Below are positions 38,156-50,279 of a DNA stretch of 64,000 nt, one piece after another (positions within the stretch are counted from its first letter, which is position 1; each line of letters begins with the position of its first letter). Source of the stretch: Salminus brasiliensis. Lineage: Eukaryota > Chordata > Actinopteri > Characiformes > Bryconidae. The stretch is taken from positions 16,029,771 to 16,093,770 of the forward strand of contig NC_132893.1 of the NCBI RefSeq assembly GCF_030463535.1. Direction: 5' to 3'. Both the position numbers and the translations under genes were made by a program. The notes under the pieces are model-generated. The model was not told the DNA's origin. It saw only the letters and a program-made list of their open reading frames with translations, and did no database searches.

Positions 38156-39862
38156 CTTCAAGATTTCCCTAAAACGAAAAAAAGAGAATTAAATGGCACC
38201 CTGTCTGTACACGACCACAGACATCGACGCTTTCCCTGTAGCTATTCGTCCACCGAATGCTTCACGTTTGAGCACATCCGATGCCTGAAGAGATCGCAAT
38301 ATTGTAGGCATTTCCCCTATTAAAATGTGAACTTGAAATGCCAACAGATCACTCGTTTGCCATCCCAAAGTTGCTAAAAGCTAAATATTAATGCTCATAA
38401 AGCGTCAAAAGTTACAATAAACGCTAAACGTAAAGTCACGAAAATTTCGAATAAAGTAGGAATCGAAGTTGCAAAATTGCTAAGAAGAGTGAAAAACAAC
38501 CAAACTGATCAAAATATGTAAGTACATAATCTAGGCTTAATATCGTACAAGTGGTGAAAAAACCGTTAAAATGTTAAAAAAAAAAATTAATATACTGTCC
38601 ATTGAAAAGAGCGATTTCTTCAATGTACTCAGACATAGCAATGGCGCACAAGCTGTCTTGTTGAGGGAAAGGAGGTCAACAACGACAGCAATATTTCTCC
38701 TTCCATTTTGTGAGAAAGCCTTCTTCATGAAAGAAAGTCCTCCTAAAATGTCTCCACCCGCCTTCCTGTTCGCTTTTTAACTCGACAAATAAATTGCGAA
38801 AGTCGGTGTTCTTGACAAATTTTCTCCTTCGGAAAACCCTATGCACTCGCCCCGGTGTATAGTAATACACTAGGTCTGTACTAAGTCTATGTACGGGCTG
38901 TGTAGAGTTTGCTGTGGGCTCGGAATGGCCGCTTGTCTTCATCCACTAACACTGAGAATATGGCTCCTTCTCTTTGTGTCAATGCTCAGCCATTACACTG
39001 CATGCAATAGGGGGCAGAGCGACCGCGATACCCACTTCATTTTAACTGAGAATTTAACAACGTTATGACGCATGGAAAAATAAAAAAACGCATTCATTGC
39101 AACAACGAAAGGTTGAAGTTTTATTTTCTGGCAAAATCTTTCTCGGTTAACGACCAATACCAATAGAAAACACGGTTTGAAAAAGTTGAAGTGAACTGCG
39201 CTTGTCACAGGCTCTGTGGCTTCGCCTTGTTTCCTATGCGAGTACAGTCAGCCATTACAGTAAAGCGCAGATCCTGAGGTAATTTTTTGATCAATTTCTT
39301 CGTCATTACAGGAAAAACGACGACATAAACACACCCGCACCCAGTTTACAAGTCACCTCATTTTTTACTCAGTCAGTTTTTTCCTTTCTGTTTATTTGTT
39401 ACATCCTAGTGTCTTCACATGTCTGACATCTCTGGCTATGCACTGCAATGGCTAGCTAGCGAGTGAGCTAACGTTGACTTGCTAGCTCGCTAGCTGCCAG
39501 TAATACCGTCCATAGACCTTGTTTGTACGCAATTCAGTCACCCAGTTTCGCACAGAACGGTCAGCTTTAACGAATACATTCAAGAAATGCAGAAATATGC
39601 CAGTCAACACTTTAGATTTGACCAAAATTAAGCAAATACCTTATTTATTTTTTAACAGGAAAACGTAAAGCTAGCCAAGGATATACTCATTTCAATGAGG
39701 GGATAATACCTTCTCTAATTTTCTGGGTTTTTCAACGTTTCAAAAAATTAAACATATGCAAAATCTCCACATTAGTGGGTTGTTTAAAAATAAGCTTTGG
39801 GTTATCCTTGCGATTTCATACTTACCCATACTTCAAAATTTATATAGCTAGCTGACACTTAC
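38156..39862 (-). other. hmgb1: hmgb1 5' UTR and intron 1
   Basis: The coding exon begins at 38168 after TTTTAG; a non-coding exon ends at 39863 before GTAAGT (39862 downward). The intron contains a CpG-containing stretch at about 38780-39250 with 'GCGGCCATTC' on the minus strand near 38925. This might be an internal alternative start; no direct support. Confidence 0.6.
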
Positions 39863-40080
39863 CAAAGGCTGGTGCTGATTCTCAATTCACTGCAATGGCT
39901 GTGTGGAGGTAATAGCGATACGCAGTCTTCTCACTCTGCTCTCGGCTCTGTAACATTACTCTCAGTAGGGCTCGTGTTCTATTGGCTACCGCCAAGCCGA
40001 ACGTTCCGCCGATTGGCCAAAAACTTTCCATTGTCCTAATAACAGGCTCACTCGGATTGGCCGTCTTTTGTGAAACGTCA
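39863..40080 (-). promoter_or_regulatory. hmgb1: hmgb1 non-coding exon 1 and promoter with three CCAAT boxes
   Basis: Exon 1 ends at 39863 and probably starts near 39950. Just upstream, three CCAAT boxes on the minus strand lie at 39981-39985, 40012-40016 and 40056-40060, spaced 31 and 44 bases apart. This array is typical of NF-Y-driven, strongly expressed genes, which fits hmgb1. No TATA box seen. Confidence 0.7.
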
Positions 40081-41840
40081 CGAGTGTTTTAAATGGCGGG
40101 TAAATACAAACTGCGCCGTGTTTCTCTGCTGAACCTGAAGCAGTGTGTTGGTAGATAGTCTGCACTGTGTAAGCTATAGTATTACTGGGTTCTGCGAGTG
40201 CCATAGGGAGCATTGAATCAACGGGTCTATGTGGAGCGTGGTAGAGAGCGCTGTAGTGTGATACAGCACACTGAATGAATTCGATGTTATCGAAGCTGAA
40301 ACCCCACTTAACTCCTCGATTTACTCTTTAGTCAAATTTTACATAGTGTGTAATTGTATTTAAAATATTTGAATATCACAAATGTCTACTCCTCAATATC
40401 AACACGCCAAATGTGTTTTTAAACTATGAAATATCGATGCAACATTCAACAATACATTCCCAGTAAAGTGCTTATGGCTTTCTGACGTGGTTAATTAACA
40501 TATACACGAAAAATAAGTAATGTCCGATTACGTTTTTTTATTTTTATTTTTTAGAAACATCTTAGATGATTGGAGTCAGTGTTCGACACTAAGTATAATA
40601 TATTTGCATTAACTTCTGAATGTTTTATTTAGATTCAGCAGGTGGTAACAGGTATTTAGAAACCTACATTATTTGACTGTAGTGGGCAATCTTTGCTGCA
40701 GGAATGTAATCTAATGCACCTTTACTGACTGAATTAGACTCAGGAAAGTGTTCAGATCTGAGTGGTCACTGCAGTGTACCATGTGAGCAAATCCGTCAGG
40801 CTTTCTATGGGCAGCAGCTGGCCGTCCATTTGGCTGCATTTGCATGTCTACCTGTCTTCATGGGTGTCTGCTTGCACTTCATTGTCTATCATCAGTTAAT
40901 AAATGCAGATAATTAATTACTATTACGTTTTTTTTGTTTTTAATAATTGTTTTTAGTTAATAATATTTTATTATGTGTAATTATACACACACACATACTA
41001 CCAACGGTTGTAAATACTTTAATAAAGAATTGATTTTGTTCATGCTTTCTTTGTACATGCACGGCATAGTCAGTAAAACGAATTTTCTCGGTAACTGATC
41101 ACATTAATTTAACACCATAGATACACAAACAAACAAACAAACAAACAAACAAGCAAATAAATAATATATTTAAGAAAGGATATGCCTGCGCATGTTAATG
41201 AGAATTACTTGGGAAAATTATGCAAATTAAAATAGTAAGGGACAACAGTGACAGCGGTAGATAAGCAGCAGGGGGAGCCTGAAGGGGAGCAGTAGCCCCT
41301 CTGTCCTATTGTTTCATTGGATGAGCAGCTGCAGCAGTCTGCAAGCTTTCAATACAAGCATGCACGCGCAGACACACACACACACACACATACGCACATG
41401 CACATGCACACGAGTAACCGAAGCACATGATGTTTTATATATTGTACACATGCTGTGTGGGGGATTGTGAAGCAGACAGCTTGAAAAATGAAACGCAAGC
41501 ATCCTTAAATACTGAGTAAAGTTACTTACCTAATTTAATTGCGCTAGTGGATTAGTGCATACTAAGTTTTCCGGTTTTACCCACTTTGATCTACTTTTTA
41601 ACGTAGGTGAATTGAAGCTAATCACATCGAGACTGACGAAAGAAACAAAAACAGAATCTGAAAAAAACTTTAGAAACAACACTATGTGAAATTAATTTCC
41701 CTTTAGTTTGCTTATTTTAGTTGTATGTAGATTATCTCCCATTGTTTTCGTTAACTGTAATGCACATAAAATCCACACGGTGGGGTTAGAAAAGCGTTTT
41801 TTGCTGTCGCGTTGTAAAACCGGATGTATAACGCTCAACT
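40081..41840. other. Head-to-head interval between hmgb1 and uspl1
   Basis: Contains (AAAC)n at about 41128-41154, a small (AC)n near 41372-41390, and an octamer ATGCAAAT at 41220-41227. No coding sequence. Confidence 0.5.
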
Positions 41841-41859
41841 TACGTCGGAGAGCGCACAC

Positions 41860-44800
41860 ATGGAGGCTCCTCATGCCGGTGTGTTGCGACTGTCAAATAC
41901 CTTCATTTCTGTCTCGCTCACTTTCCAGGTACGTACGTATTTTTTATAACATTCCTGGTTGACCTGCATAACGCACACGGTAATTAATAGCGTAATCAAT
42001 AACAATATATGGAAACCAAGCATTACTAATCTCGGTAGCTAGCTAGCTAGCTAACTAGCTTACCAGCTATTTGTAGTCCATTCAGCAGCAGAAATAGGCA
42101 CTGGTGAATGCTACGTTTGACTAACCCCTCAGAAACCCTCATTGTAAGTAATAAATGTTCCAGGGATATATTTCAGTTGAATAATTGCCGTAGTAGTTTA
42201 GCTAGCTATAGTCTATAGTTGTCTTTAGGGTTCGGTGCAGTGTCGCACCGGCTCTCCAATGCTCGGCTAACGATGTAGCCTTTAAACATGTCTGGATTGC
42301 GTTCCGTTTACATGTTTTCGCACACGGCTGTGTCTCCGTTTCTGAAAGACCGAGTCCTCGGGGTTTGCGCTCAACTCAGCTGTTAGAAGACCATCGTCTT
42401 TTCTGTCCGACTTTAACTGCTCTTTCAGGGAGTGCCGTTTCTCGTTGCAGCACCTGCGCCTGTGAGCCTGCGGGTCGGGGCACATGCTCATGGAGGATTG
42501 GGACCACAAACGGCGGATAACGCGGTCACAACGGTGCCCATGAACGGTGAAATCAGCGGCGCGGGGTTGGCGAGCCCGGCGCTGGCGGGGTGTTTGGGAA
42601 AAGTCAGTTGTTACTCGGTTCTCCCCGTCTGTCACATGTGCAAAGCTGATCGTTAAATTTCGAAATCTGTTGGGTCATTTTGGGCGGGGGGCAAATGGGG
42701 CTGTTTGGGACGAAATTTACACAACCTCTCAGAAGGGTCAATAACACCGCTGATATTTTGGTAAAAGGCGAAAGTAATACTATTCTTACAGCTGGATCTT
42801 GTACTGCACTTTTCAGTTGTGATGAAGTGCTGATTGTCAAATCCACCTTGATACTCCTTCATGCCAAGTGTGGTAGTGGTTCTTATGGTGTGTTTTGAGT
42901 TCTGGTATTTTAATCATGTCATCAATGACTTTTGTCCCTCAAGGCCGGAGACAGAAGACTAGTCCCTGAAGAGTGTCCTTGGTGCTCTGCGAAAGGACAG
43001 AAGAGTGCTCTTCGCTCATATGCCATCAATTTTAAAGAGTCCATTACTCTCTGTAGCAGTCCACTGGTATGTCATGTTATGTTATGTTAGCACCATGTTT
43101 CTATTATCTGGGCCAATTTCTATATCTTTAAACACATGATAAATGCATCTAAAAACATTTTGACTTGATACCCCCCCCCCCCTTATGAACACCCCAACAA
43201 ACAATAAATAATTCCAGAAGTTTGCACCCAGTGATGGTTAAAGAAGTTGCAGTGGTATTTTATGGTGTGTATGAATGTGCAAATCATGGTAAAATACAGT
43301 TTAGTAGTTGTGAATGATGCAAATAGTATCTAGTGCTGTCCTGGGATTTGTGAAATGGTATAAAGGATCACTTTGGTTCAATTTCACAGTAATTTGAAAT
43401 GATAGATTCTGATAACAGCAAAGGTGTTAAAGGTCACTACCCCATTAGAAAGCATTATAGAAGGTAGTTTGGACCTGGCATACAGGGTTTTGTTTGATGC
43501 TCCGCAGAGTAATTTTTTTCCCCTTCATTTTCTTCCTGTGTAGTGCCTTTATCCTCTGGTCAGCAGACCTTTGGAAGATGTCCGCGCCAGTCTTTATTCA
43601 GCAGCAGACACAAAGGCATGCAAGAGGAAGTCTCAGTTTTCGGAGTCTGAAAATCCATCTCCAAAGCATCAGAAAAAAGAGGAGTCTGTCATTGTGTCTG
43701 AGGCCATTGACTGCAGGGTGTCTACCGAATCTGTAGAAGAGAAGCTGTTTGCTAATGGTCAAGAGGAACAGAGGGTGGTTGAGAATGGTGTCAAGAATGC
43801 ATGCACTGATACCCCAGCTGCCAGTACTGAAGATCAGGTATTGTCAGATGTGGCACAGACTGAAAATTATGTATCCAGCACTCAGGATGAGACTAGTAAG
43901 ACCACGCTGACTGATGAATCTACACAAGATTTTGCGGAGCTGGTACCTACCCGGCCTCACTTATTCTGGAGAAATAAGGACAACCTTTGTTGGTTAGATT
44001 CCTTGCTTGTGGCACTTGTACACTTTAGTGTATTCACCGAAGTTCCTCATGTTGATGCAAGTTTGACTGACAACTTTCCCAGCAAAAATTGCACTGTGAG
44101 GAGTTTGTGTGCTAGGTACAGGAAGACATGTACATATCTGAAATCCAAAGAGAAAATGTGCCAAGGTAAGTTATGGTTTCTATATTTTTTTCCCCTGTAA
44201 TTTGGCAGTCAAAAATAAGTTATGTCTTTGTTTAAAAAAAAATATTTCTGACTGTCATGTGTCATCAATATTTGATCTTTTAAAGGATTCACAGATAAAG
44301 GCACCACCTTAGTCAAATTTGTTGTTTTGCAGTCACTTAATAAAAGCCATTCTAAAAGATTTCAAGACATACTGAGGAAATGTTGGGACACGCCAAATGC
44401 TCTAAATGCTGGTATTTCCCCTTTGGTTGAAATAACCTGTTAGACACTTCCTATAACCATCCGCCATTCATTTTTTTGTTTGCATATGCATGCAATATTC
44501 TTTTAGCTGTGTGATGTTTAGGGGTTATTTGTGTGCACAGACCCTTTCACCTAACAACATTTTAAGAGTTAAGGTCATTTTATTTTTTTATTATTTATTT
44601 TATTGTCAATTGTATAATGAATGGCTTAATAGAAATTATCCCAAATCACTTGGAATTGAGTTGTAATTTTGTTTCATGCTATTGGTTTACATAATGGGCA
44701 TGTTTATTTTTATTTTTTTTTCCCTTGTAGATAGTGTTGTAAAAGTCCCTTCAGATGTCCTGCATAAAGCAGAGCAAGAGCTGGAAGCCCTCCAGCTGTC

Positions 44801-47800
44801 TGTCTTCCAGCTCCTCAAGACAAAACTCCAGTGTGAACTGGGTAAGATGTTTTACTCTGTGGTTAACCTTTTTGGTATGCATATTCTAAATGCCTGTGCT
44901 TATTTGCCATTATGTTTCACTGGAATATAGTGACACATTTGTAAAAATATAGGTTGCTATCATAGCGTTATAGGAGTGGATAGTAGTTATGCTCATGTCT
45001 CTTTTAGAAAAGTGTAGAAAGAGGTGGGAAAGGAAATTATGATACTCGTACCGTTTAAGCATGCCCTTTCTGCTAAGATGCTTTTGTAATTGTAAATTGA
45101 TCAAGGCTTGTTCATGTGTATAAATGTGCATTAAGCTCAATTTAAATGATTTGGATGCACTATTTTTTAGGAATTAAAGGTGCTTTAGTATTTTAAGGTA
45201 ATACATGTCTTGTATAATGTGCAAATAGTAAATTAAATATAAAATTCACAGCCATAAATATGTGGGCACTCCTAATTAGTAGGCAGGTTTGATCTTTATA
45301 TTGGTTGCAACATTAAGCTGTCCACAGGCATAAAGTTGATCTTTTCTATGTCCATGTCAGAACTGTCAGGTGCAGTAAGGTGCATGCAGTAATCATTTGT
45401 CCTTGTTTGCTAACACACTGCACATCTTCATTGGACTGGGTTGCCAAGATTAGAAAGGTGCAGACAGACTATATTCACGAGTAAGTGATCTGTTAACAAA
45501 GGCCAAAAAATGTGCTTTTGTTCTTAATCTGTCCATGGCAACATGCTCTCGCTAAGGCACTAGTTTTAGAGTAGAAGAGTGTTAAAAATATACACGCATT
45601 TTCTACAATTGTCACAGTTTGCAGTCTTGGTAAAACAAGAAAACAACCTAATGATTAAGCAAACAGTGATTTCAGTATTGGACCCCTGGAACCATAAATG
45701 GTTAAGAGTGCTTAAGTTCATGCAAGGAGAACACTACCTGCTTGAATGAGTGGTGCCAAGTTGGACTGTATGTTGGCAAGAACCTGGCAATACACATCAC
45801 GATTTAGAGGTTACAGTTCAGTATATTGTAATGCTTTTGAAAATTGCTACAGTATAATCCTGTGATTCTTCGATTAAGCCTATTTTCTAGTGCCAACTGT
45901 GAAGTCTGACAGAAATAATGGTCTGTAGCTTTTTTTTTCACTGTTCAAGATGGGACAATTGGCTCCAGACCCTAGATTAGCTGTCTAGACAATTAGCTCT
46001 AGACCGAGATTAATGCTGTAGCATATGGTGAAATTGTAGACAATTGTTCTTCCACCTTTTGTGGCAATAGTGAGAGACCCTATTTTCAGCAACGTCAGTG
46101 CTTGACTTCTACATGAAAGAAAAATCACCACAGACAAGTTCTAGTGAAAAACCTTTGCCATAAGAGTGGAGCCTGCTTTAGCAGCACCTAGATCACATAT
46201 TCCATATTAATGCATATGGTTTCCAGAGTAAGATGTTCAGTGAGCTTATTTAAATATGATGTTTTGGTGTATGTATAGTTATGGCAGTTTAGTGTATAGT
46301 GTAGAACTAAATACTGAAGTACTGAATGTTGCCATCTTTGTTTCTGTTGAACAGGTCAAAAAGAGACTCCTGTCTTTGCCCTCCCTCTTCTCCTCAAGAC
46401 AGATGAGTGGGCTCATGGTCTTTTTCAGCATACTGGGCAATGGGAATTTACTTGCACATCCTGTGGTTATACTCTCAATACCAGGTACACTTTTTATTAC
46501 TCTTGCTGCTATGTGTATACCACCTCTCATCTTTTTTGTTTACCTGCCACTTATTTATACCAGTTCTGGAAGAATTGATCTATTTGGAATTTTGAGCCCA
46601 AATATGCGCTTAGCCGATATTTCATAGTCAATCCAGTGAGCTGGTCAGATTATATGATCCATGTTTTGCAAGTTGCTGCATTGTTGAGGGAGGTTACATT
46701 ACTCTGCAGTTACTCGTTTAACCACCAGATGGAAGGAACCTCACTCATGACTGTAGAAACCTATTAAAGCCACTGTTGAAATCTTCTTTAAACGCTAAAT
46801 GGCTGGCAGTTTTAACCGTATCTGACTCAAACTCACATTTGTAGAATGTGCAAATGAAACGTGTCTTGTGAGGACAGCAGAGTAAAGACCTTTTGAGAGT
46901 ACGTCCCTCGGTCAAGTACTGTGAGTGTCAGAATTCAGACTGGTGTTCAACAGCATTTAAATGTTGTTGATTCCAAAAAGCAAAATATGTTTTTATCTTG
47001 AGAGCCGATGCACGCAGTATCACAAAATACGTCCTGAATTAATACTCAGCAATCACCTTTTTTAACACCACTTACTGGATACATACTGAGAGTACACTAC
47101 TCAGCCCACTCAGAGTATCAGAAGTAACACCACCAACTAAATGGGGCCAACCACATTTAATCGCAACCAAAAGTACTGCTGTGCAGCTGTTAAAGCTGAA
47201 GGAATCTTGTAATAAAACAATGAAGTTTTAGCACTAGATAAGCAACCCTTTTTTTCGATTGTGATTTCCTCTCTGAGCTACACTATGTAGGTCCGTATGG
47301 GGCTTTCTCAGCTGGTGCTCGGAGTTCCATAGCGTTTTAAATGTGGTTGATTGCCAAATGTAAAGTGCATTTTTATAGATAATTCATGCATCATTACAAA
47401 AGCCCTGCAAGATGAATTTTATTACTTGTATTATCAAGTTTGTATTACCAAGTTTGCCTGAAAAAAACCTTTGATCCACCGATCATACTGAAAGGCAGTT
47501 AGCAATCGTATTGGCCCCAAAAACACTGATTATATAGTAGTGCTGTTGCATGCATTTTTGTTACTGCCCAGTCCTGGTTAAGAATGTGCTTTTACATATT
47601 CCATTCCAAATACACGTTCATGTTTTTGTTCTACAGTGTGGAGAAGACTGTAACAACATTTACACAGCTTGTGACTGACTGGCACCCACTCAGAGCAGTC
47701 CATCGAGCACAGTGCAGTAACTGCAATCATAAGAATCAGAGGAGGAAATTGTTTTTTCAAAAGTAAGACTTTTTTTGCCTAGAAGTTAGCTTTTGTGTGT

Positions 47801-48049
47801 TTCTTTTTTATTAATGTATTATATTTTAATGAATAGTTTATGTATAAAAATGCCCCCCCCCCTCCTTTTTCTGCAGACTTTCGCCGGTGCTTGCCCTACA
47901 CTTTGTGGAGGGACTGCCACGGAGGGATGTTTCTAGATATTCCTTTGATTTTCAAGGCACACATTATGTCATCAGGACTATTATACAGTACAATGAGCAA
48001 CTTGAGCACTTTGTCACATGGATCCACCAAGCTGATGGTGAGTTGTTGC

Positions 48050-48083
<34 letters not shown>

Positions 48084-49900
48084 TTACTGTAAAGTACTAC
48101 ATTTTATTTATTGATCCTTTATCTCCGGGATTACGGACTGGGGGCCAGAGTGTCCAGCACGGTTCTCAATTGTTTAATGCCCAATCTGAACATGGCTTAG
48201 CTTAATAAACTAATGAGAAACTCGCCAAACTAGAATTCACCCTTAAATAAATAATGAAAATGTTTTTTGACCTTTTGTAAAATGTGCCTTGTTGACCAGT
48301 TACAGCACTAACAATAGTAAGAATGTAAACCTTAGATTTTATGACATACTTTTTTTATACTCTCCAGGTTTTTGCCAATATTGAAATTCCAATTAAGCTA
48401 AAAATGTCTTTCATCTCTTCCCCAGGGTCGTGGCTAGAATTTGATGATTTAAAATACCCACACTACATAACCCATAAACGGTTTACACTACGTGCCACTC
48501 AGTTCCACATCGTCTTCTGGGAGGCAGAGGCCAGAAAAGAACTACTTGAGCCAATCCCTGAGAAAGATCCCACTGTTGTGGGCAATGAAAATGTCTGCTT
48601 TGAAGATATGGCTAATTCTGTAACCAATGATGCATGTATCATAGAAGCCTTGACTACAAATGAAGACATGAATGAGGCTGCCAGTAGTTTGGATTCTTCT
48701 ATCGGCAGTACAACCCTTCTCGATACTTTTGAGGGACTTACTCATTCTGATATTGTCACACTTACTTTGGTTGAGGTGAAAGTAGATGGTGGGGAAAAGC
48801 CTCTTCCAAATCCCCAGAAAGCAGTAAATCAGCCTGTTGAGTCGAGTCTCAATGAATCACTGGCACCACAAACAAATACCACTCTTTTTCAAGCTCCAGC
48901 CACTCCAAAACACAAACTAAATGATGCAAAGGATATTTCACTTGCACCTGTAGTTCCTGAACTATTTAGTCCTTCAATAGTAAAAATGTCTCCAGCTGCT
49001 ACGGCAGCAGACAAAGCTCCACAAGTGAGCCAGCATCTACCTGCCCTTCTCCCCTCTAAACCCAGTGTCTCCAACCTGTCATTCTTAATGCAGCGGCACC
49101 CTTCCCACAATTCTACCCCACTGAGAGTACAGTGTCCTGCTTCACAACCAAAGCTTGCCTTTAGATGTGAAGTTAATGAGGCCCTCCCAGCCAAGCCTGC
49201 TGAGCTTTTTGGTGGCTTCAAAGCTAAGAATCTTGTTCTTCCAGATGTTTCAAGACAACCGCTTGCAAAGCTACCTGGCTCTCAGCTCATTGTTCCACTT
49301 CCACAAAAGTCGTTTTGCCATTCTGGTGGCACAACTGTTCCCATTCAGGCATCTGAAATTCTGAAATCAGCTGGTAAGAAAGCTGCTTCTCCTTCAGCAA
49401 CCCTGCGTGCTCTGTCAACCACTGATGCCCTCAGAATTAAGCTGATGAAAAAACTGAAGGCTAAGAAGAAGAAGCTTGCAAAGCTAAATCAGCTGTTGGG
49501 TAAATGTGAAGGGCAGCCTACTGCCATACCAGACAGCACTGACCTCACCTCGCCATACTCTGTCACCTCCAGCACATCGGTATATAGCAGCCCAGCATAT
49601 GACCATTTTTTTGCTGACCTACTATCTCCTGCCACAACCAGCAGCAATCATTCACCTGATAGCACAGGCCTCCTGGAAATGATAACCAACAGTCAGGGTG
49701 GTGAAACGTCAGACAGCAGCCCTCCAGAGAAACGAGCACTGTACAAGGCAGACTTTTCAGCATCTGTGCTTCCAGAGCCTCCTGTAAAAGTCCTTTCTTC
49801 TACCAATGACGACTTTTTTGATGAATTCATCTCAGGATCAGGGGTACAACAATCAGCTATTGAGAACACTGATTTTAATACACTGGACATGTTCTTTTGA
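41860..49900 (+). CDS. uspl1: Ubiquitin-specific peptidase-like 1, SUMO isopeptidase
   Basis: USPL1 removes SUMO and localises to Cajal bodies. Exons: 41860-41928, 42429-42602, 42944-43066, 43544-44165, 44731-44841, 46355-46484, 47637-47762, 47877-48037 and 48426-49900. All have GT/AG borders (the exon 2 donor is GTCAGT) and every junction keeps frame, giving 996 residues from 41860 or 936 from the internal ATG at 42540 (human 1092). The catalytic Cys is in NLCWLDSLL (codon 43988-43990), His in EHFVTW (48007-48009), Asp in WLEFDD (48443-48445), matching the human C236/H456/D472 triad. A zinc-ribbon region CTSCG ... CSNCN and the N-terminal CPWC are kept. The C-terminus keeps the basic RIKLMKKLKAKKKK coil and the acidic-aromatic end FFDEF...LDMFF. 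Start choice is the main doubt. Confidence 0.95.
45243..46275 (+). mobile_element. Tc1-like transposon remnant in uspl1 intron
   Basis: The left end resembles a Tc1 terminal repeat ('cataaatatgtgggcactcc', 45253). Transposase-derived blocks follow near 45889 ('gtgccaactgtgaagtctg', 'taatggtctgtagctttttt') and 46055 ('ccttttgtggcaatag'). It ends with 'ccatattaatgcatatggtt' and 'agatgttcagtgagctta' near 46200-46245. Many stops; sense orientation, just before the exon at 46355. Confidence 0.65.
48054..48087. repeat. (ATT)n microsatellite
   Basis: About ten ATT/TTA units in uspl1 intron 8, starting 16 bases after the donor at 48038. Confidence 0.9.
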
Positions 49901-50268
49901 TCATTGTGCTTTGACCCCTAACAGTCCTGTTTCCATTGGGCTACAATTTTACTCCTCAGTGTAGAAATGCTACCCTAAGATCATATCTCTGCTATTTATT
50001 AAACCAAGATCCTGTTTTTCTGGCAAATTAGACACTTGTCAGCTAAGGTCTGCATTTGACAACATGCAATGTGATTTGGGAAGAGAAGCTGTTTACATAT
50101 CAGCAATCAGCTGATTCTTCTCAGAGTAAAAGCTAGTCTCTAATACTTGAAGAGTACCTAATTGTTTTTTTTCCATGGCTTATGTTTTGAGTTGATGTAC
50201 AAAAGAGTTTGTTTTTTGCCAGAATAAGTGCATGAATAATGTATAGATTTGTACAATTTGTAAAGCAT

Positions 50269-50274
50269 AATAAA
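50269..50274 (+). terminator. uspl1: uspl1 polyadenylation signal
   Basis: AATAAA about 370 nt after the uspl1 stop codon. A further AATAAA lies near 50538. Confidence 0.6.
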
Positions 50275-50279
50275 TTGTA

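Noticed and set aside
42282-42635. 117-codon minus-strand ORF
   Set aside because: Antisense shadow of uspl1 exon 2 in GC-rich promoter sequence.
48889-49221. 110-codon minus-strand ORF
   Set aside because: Antisense shadow of the large uspl1 last exon.
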